NCBI GenBank assembly: GCA_002329075.1 | Contig: DCXR01000077.1 | Coordinates: 20,202-27,905, forward strand | DNA: 7,704 bases | Origin: Candidatus Neomicrothrix sp. UBA2131 | Lineage (GTDB): Bacteria; Actinomycetota; Acidimicrobiia; Acidimicrobiales; MedAcidi-G1 | Direction: 5' to 3' | Shown here: piece by piece, positions 5,863 to 7,704 of the stretch | Position numbering within the stretch: position 1 is the first letter of the stretch | Layout of the letters: the number at the start of each line of letters is the position of its first letter | Translations under genes and position numbers: made by a program | Notes under the pieces: model-generated | The model's input: only the letters and a program-made list of their open reading frames with translations | What the model was told of the DNA's origin: nothing | The model's database searches: none

Positions 5863-7484
5863 CGCCAGAGGCGGCGGCGGATGGGAGCGAGCACCAGGTG
5901 GGCCTCGGCGACCTTCATTCGGTGCGAGGCCGCCACGTAGACGAAGCCCGACACCCCGAGGGCGAGCGGAGCGCCGAACACGGCCGGCAGCCCGCCTAGC
6001 ACGAACTTTGCGGCGGCTCCGACCAGGAAGGCCAGGGCAGCCGGCACGGCCAGCGATCCGAGTGCAACGGCCGGGGAGCGCAGGTCCGGCGCTGCAGAAC
6101 GTGCCCGACCGGTCAGCAGACCCAGTTCGATCCAGGCGGCCACGGCCGAACCGAGGGCCAGGCCGACGGCGCCGAGGTGGGGGGCCAAGCCGTCCTGCTC
6201 TCCGATGCCGCCGGTGCCGAACGCGCCGTTGAACACGAAGACCTCGTCGAACTGGAACATGAGGACCAGGCCGACCACAGCGGCGACGGCGACACGGATC
6301 CCGGCGATGCGTGCGGGGCCGGCCGTGTCGCCGACCGAGTGGCAGGTGCCCTGCAGCACCCGGGAGACCGAGGTGGCGGGCAGCCCCAGCGAGTAGGCGG
6401 CCAGGACCAGCCAGACCACCCGGGCGTCGTCGGCATCGAACGCCCCCCAGCCGAACAGCGCCTCGACGAGCAACTCGCCGACCGCCACGTAGGCCACTCC
6501 GCTGAACAGCGTGAAAAAGGCCGTCCGTCGCATGGCGTCGGTGGCCCGCGAGGCGAGAACCGACGAATCGACCGCCCGGGACATCTCGGGCAACTCTGCG
6601 GCTGCCACGCTCATTGCGAACAGGCTCAGCGGAAGCAGGTAGAGAGCCTGGGCCGACAACAGGGCGGCGACGGCGCCGGTGGCCAGCAGCGATGCCAGCA
6701 CCAGGTCTACGTAGCCCGAGACCTGTACCACGCCACGTCCCATGACCGCCGGCACGAAGCGGCGCCGTACCTCGATGACACCGGGGTCCGAGTGGGCGAG
6801 GCTGGGTCGCAGGTCGGGGACCATGCGCCGTACCGCCACGGCCTGCACCGCGAACTGCAGGAAGCCGCCGACGACCAGCCCCCAGGCCAGCGCCCTGGCG
6901 GCGCCCGTCGGGTCCCAGTCGGCGACCAGTGCTGCTGCCAGGACCACGATCTGGGCGGCGTTCCAGAGCACGGGCGCCACGTACGGCAGGAAGAACCGCC
7001 GGTGGCTGTTGAGCACCCCGAGGCACCACGCCGACAGCACCAGGAAGCCGATGCCCGCCGTCGTGACCCGAATGAGGTCGATGGTCAGCTCGTGGCGGGC
7101 CCCGTCGAAGCCGGGGGCCAGCAGCGAGGTGAGCGGCCGGGCGAAGATGATCCCGAACAGCGCCAGACCGCCGGACAGCACAGCCATGAGCCCCGCCACG
7201 GCACCGGCGACCTTGCCGGCCTCTTCGTCCCGTCCCTCACCCAGCAGCCGGGAGTAGACGGGGATGAAAGACGCCGACAACGAACCCTCGCCCAACAGGT
7301 TCTGGAGGACGTTGGGGATTCGCAGGGCGGCCCCGAAGGCGTCGGCGGCCGGCCCCAGGGCCAGCACCGAGCGAAGCAGGGACTCCCGAAGCAGCCCCGC
7401 CAGGCGCGACCAGAGGATGCCGGAAGCCACGGAACGGGCTCCCTGTGCAGGGCCGTCGCCGTCCAGCGCAGGAGCGTCGTTCAC
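5859..7484 (-). CDS. murJ: MurJ/MviN-family lipid II flippase
   Basis: Predicted inner-membrane flippase that moves lipid II outward for peptidoglycan synthesis. It has 541 residues with roughly 13-14 hydrophobic segments spread from about residue 36 to 520, as expected for MurJ (14 helices). Family motifs near the N-terminus are SRLAGLLRESLLRS (26-39), DAFGAALRIPN (48-58) and LLGEGSLSASFIPVYSRLL (63-81). Basic residues line these segments, as in the MurJ cavity. I chose the GTG at 7484 because TAGGGT lies 7 nt upstream. The frame stays open to 7670, but that extension overlaps the proA start region on the other strand. A polar loop (about 411-435) lies between late helices. The short C-terminal tail is basic (APIRRRLWR). 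Its TAA overlaps the proB TAG. Family assignment is strong; the exact substrate is inferred from the family. Confidence 0.92.
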   Translation of the reverse strand: MNDAPALDGDGPAQGARSVASGILWSRLAGLLRESLLRSVLALGPAADAFGAALRIPNVLQNLLGEGSLSASFIPVYSRLLGEGRDEEAGKVAGAVAGLMAVLSGGLALFGIIFARPLTSLLAPGFDGARHELTIDLIRVTTAGIGFLVLSAWCLGVLNSHRRFFLPYVAPVLWNAAQIVVLAAALVADWDPTGAARALAWGLVVGGFLQFAVQAVAVRRMVPDLRPSLAHSDPGVIEVRRRFVPAVMGRGVVQVSGYVDLVLASLLATGAVAALLSAQALYLLPLSLFAMSVAAAELPEMSRAVDSSVLASRATDAMRRTAFFTLFSGVAYVAVGELLVEALFGWGAFDADDARVVWLVLAAYSLGLPATSVSRVLQGTCHSVGDTAGPARIAGIRVAVAAVVGLVLMFQFDEVFVFNGAFGTGGIGEQDGLAPHLGAVGLALGSAVAAWIELGLLTGRARSAAPDLRSPAVALGSLAVPAALAFLVGAAAKFVLGGLPAVFGAPLALGVSGFVYVAASHRMKVAEAHLVLAPIRRRLWR

Positions 7485-7491
7485 CCCGGCG

Positions 7492-7497
7492 ACCCTA
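7492..7497 (-). promoter_or_regulatory. Putative -10 element of murJ (TAGGGT on the minus strand)
   Basis: TAGGGT on the minus strand is followed by 7 nt and the murJ GTG at 7484, matching dgt exactly in box and spacing. It overlaps GCGACCC (7489-7495), which is repeated inverted as GGGTCGC at 7519-7525. No clear -35 hexamer is seen. Confidence 0.5.
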
Positions 7498-7551
7498 GTA
7501 GTCGGCCCGATCGCAGGAGGGTCGCAAGGGACCCGTCCGCGGCCCTGCCGG

Positions 7552-7557
7552 TAGCCT
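7552..7557 (+). promoter_or_regulatory. Putative -10 element of proA (TAGCCT)
   Basis: TAGCCT lies 8 nt before the proA GTG at 7566. It is preceded by CGG, as is the obg box (CGGTAGGCT). No Shine-Dalgarno sequence lies in the interval GCATTTCC, again fitting a leaderless start. It gives proA a promoter separate from obg-proB. Confidence 0.5.
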
Positions 7558-7565
7558 GCATTTCC

Positions 7566-7704
7566 GTGAGCGTCAGCACCTCGAACATCGCGGACCTCGG
7601 TCGGCGCGCCAAGGGCGCCGCCCCGGCGTTGGCCGTCGCCTCGACCGACCAGAAGAACGCCGTGCTGCACGCCGCAGCCGAGCGCCTGCTCACCGATGCC
7701 GACC
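7566..7704 (+). CDS. proA: Glutamate-5-semialdehyde dehydrogenase (gamma-glutamyl phosphate reductase), N-terminal part
   Basis: The first 46 residues of a protein cut off by the right edge. The visible sequence (ADLGRRAKGAAPALAVASTD at 7593-7652, then QKNAVLHAAAERLL) matches the N-terminal helices of ProA, which reduces glutamyl 5-phosphate to glutamate semialdehyde with NADPH in the second step of proline synthesis. The catalytic cysteine region is outside the window. The GTG at 7566 is chosen from homology and from the TAGCCT box 8 nt before it. Finding it next to proB on the same strand, with only murJ between, supports the call. The fragment alone is short, so confidence is below that of proB. 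Confidence 0.85.
   Translation, partial: MSVSTSNIADLGRRAKGAAPALAVASTDQKNAVLHAAAERLLTDAD

Noticed and set aside
5650..7029. 459-codon open frame on the minus strand across proB's end and murJ
   Set aside because: Arg/Gly/Pro-rich composition with no recognisable domain, lying in another frame of murJ and antisense to proB. Typical of spurious long frames in GC-rich DNA.
7485..7670. 62-codon in-frame upstream extension of murJ
   Set aside because: It overlaps the proA start on the opposite strand and is Gly/Arg-rich, and the TAGGGT-N7-GTG arrangement fixes a start at 7484.

Overview
This is a dense, GC-rich stretch of core bacterial chromosome. Codons are strongly biased to G/C in the third position, which is why long spurious antisense frames abound. 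The protein sequences and the gene run RNase E/G - L21 - L27 - Obg - ProB - ProA point to a high-GC actinobacterium. The Gln/Gly/Arg-rich extension before the RNase E/G core, the short tail after it, and the leaderless-looking starts fit that phylum. Placement in Acidimicrobiia or a relative is my inference, not proven here. I see no tRNA, rRNA, CRISPR array, insertion sequence or phage gene, and no gene-free stretch longer than about 100 bases.

Layout: (1) 1-1456 (+), most of an RNase E/G-family endoribonuclease, cut off by the window's left edge. (2) 1457-1552, a short leader with two abutting hairpins. (3) 1553-2176 (+), rplU and rpmA, ending in a probable terminator hairpin at 2192-2220. 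(4) 2225-3388 (-), a dGTPase-like HD phosphohydrolase facing rpmA. (5) 3389-3467, a 79-nt divergent promoter region with a 22-bp operator-like inverted repeat. (6) 3468-5862 (+), obg and proB, with a possible 16-codon mini-cistron that overlaps both obg's stop and proB's start. (7) 5859-7484 (-), a MurJ-type flippase that meets proB tail-to-tail with overlapping stop codons. (8) 7485-7565, an 81-nt divergent promoter region. (9) 7566-7704 (+), the beginning of proA, cut by the right edge.

Biologically this is housekeeping: RNA processing, two large-subunit ribosomal proteins and the ribosome-assembly GTPase Obg, the first two steps of proline synthesis (ProB, ProA), dNTP pool control (Dgt-like) and peptidoglycan precursor export (MurJ). 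The familiar rplU-rpmA-obg-proB-proA order is broken twice by a single inverted gene (dgt, then murJ). Each break adds a divergent promoter pair.

I did not find a novel defence or biosynthetic system. The most notable signal is regulatory. All five genes that appear to begin a transcript (rplU, dgt, obg, murJ, proA) carry TAG(G/C)(G/C)T 7-9 nt before the start codon, the geometry of leaderless -10 promoters. The two downstream cistrons, rpmA and proB, do not. This pattern decides the start chosen for dgt and supports those chosen for murJ, obg and proA.
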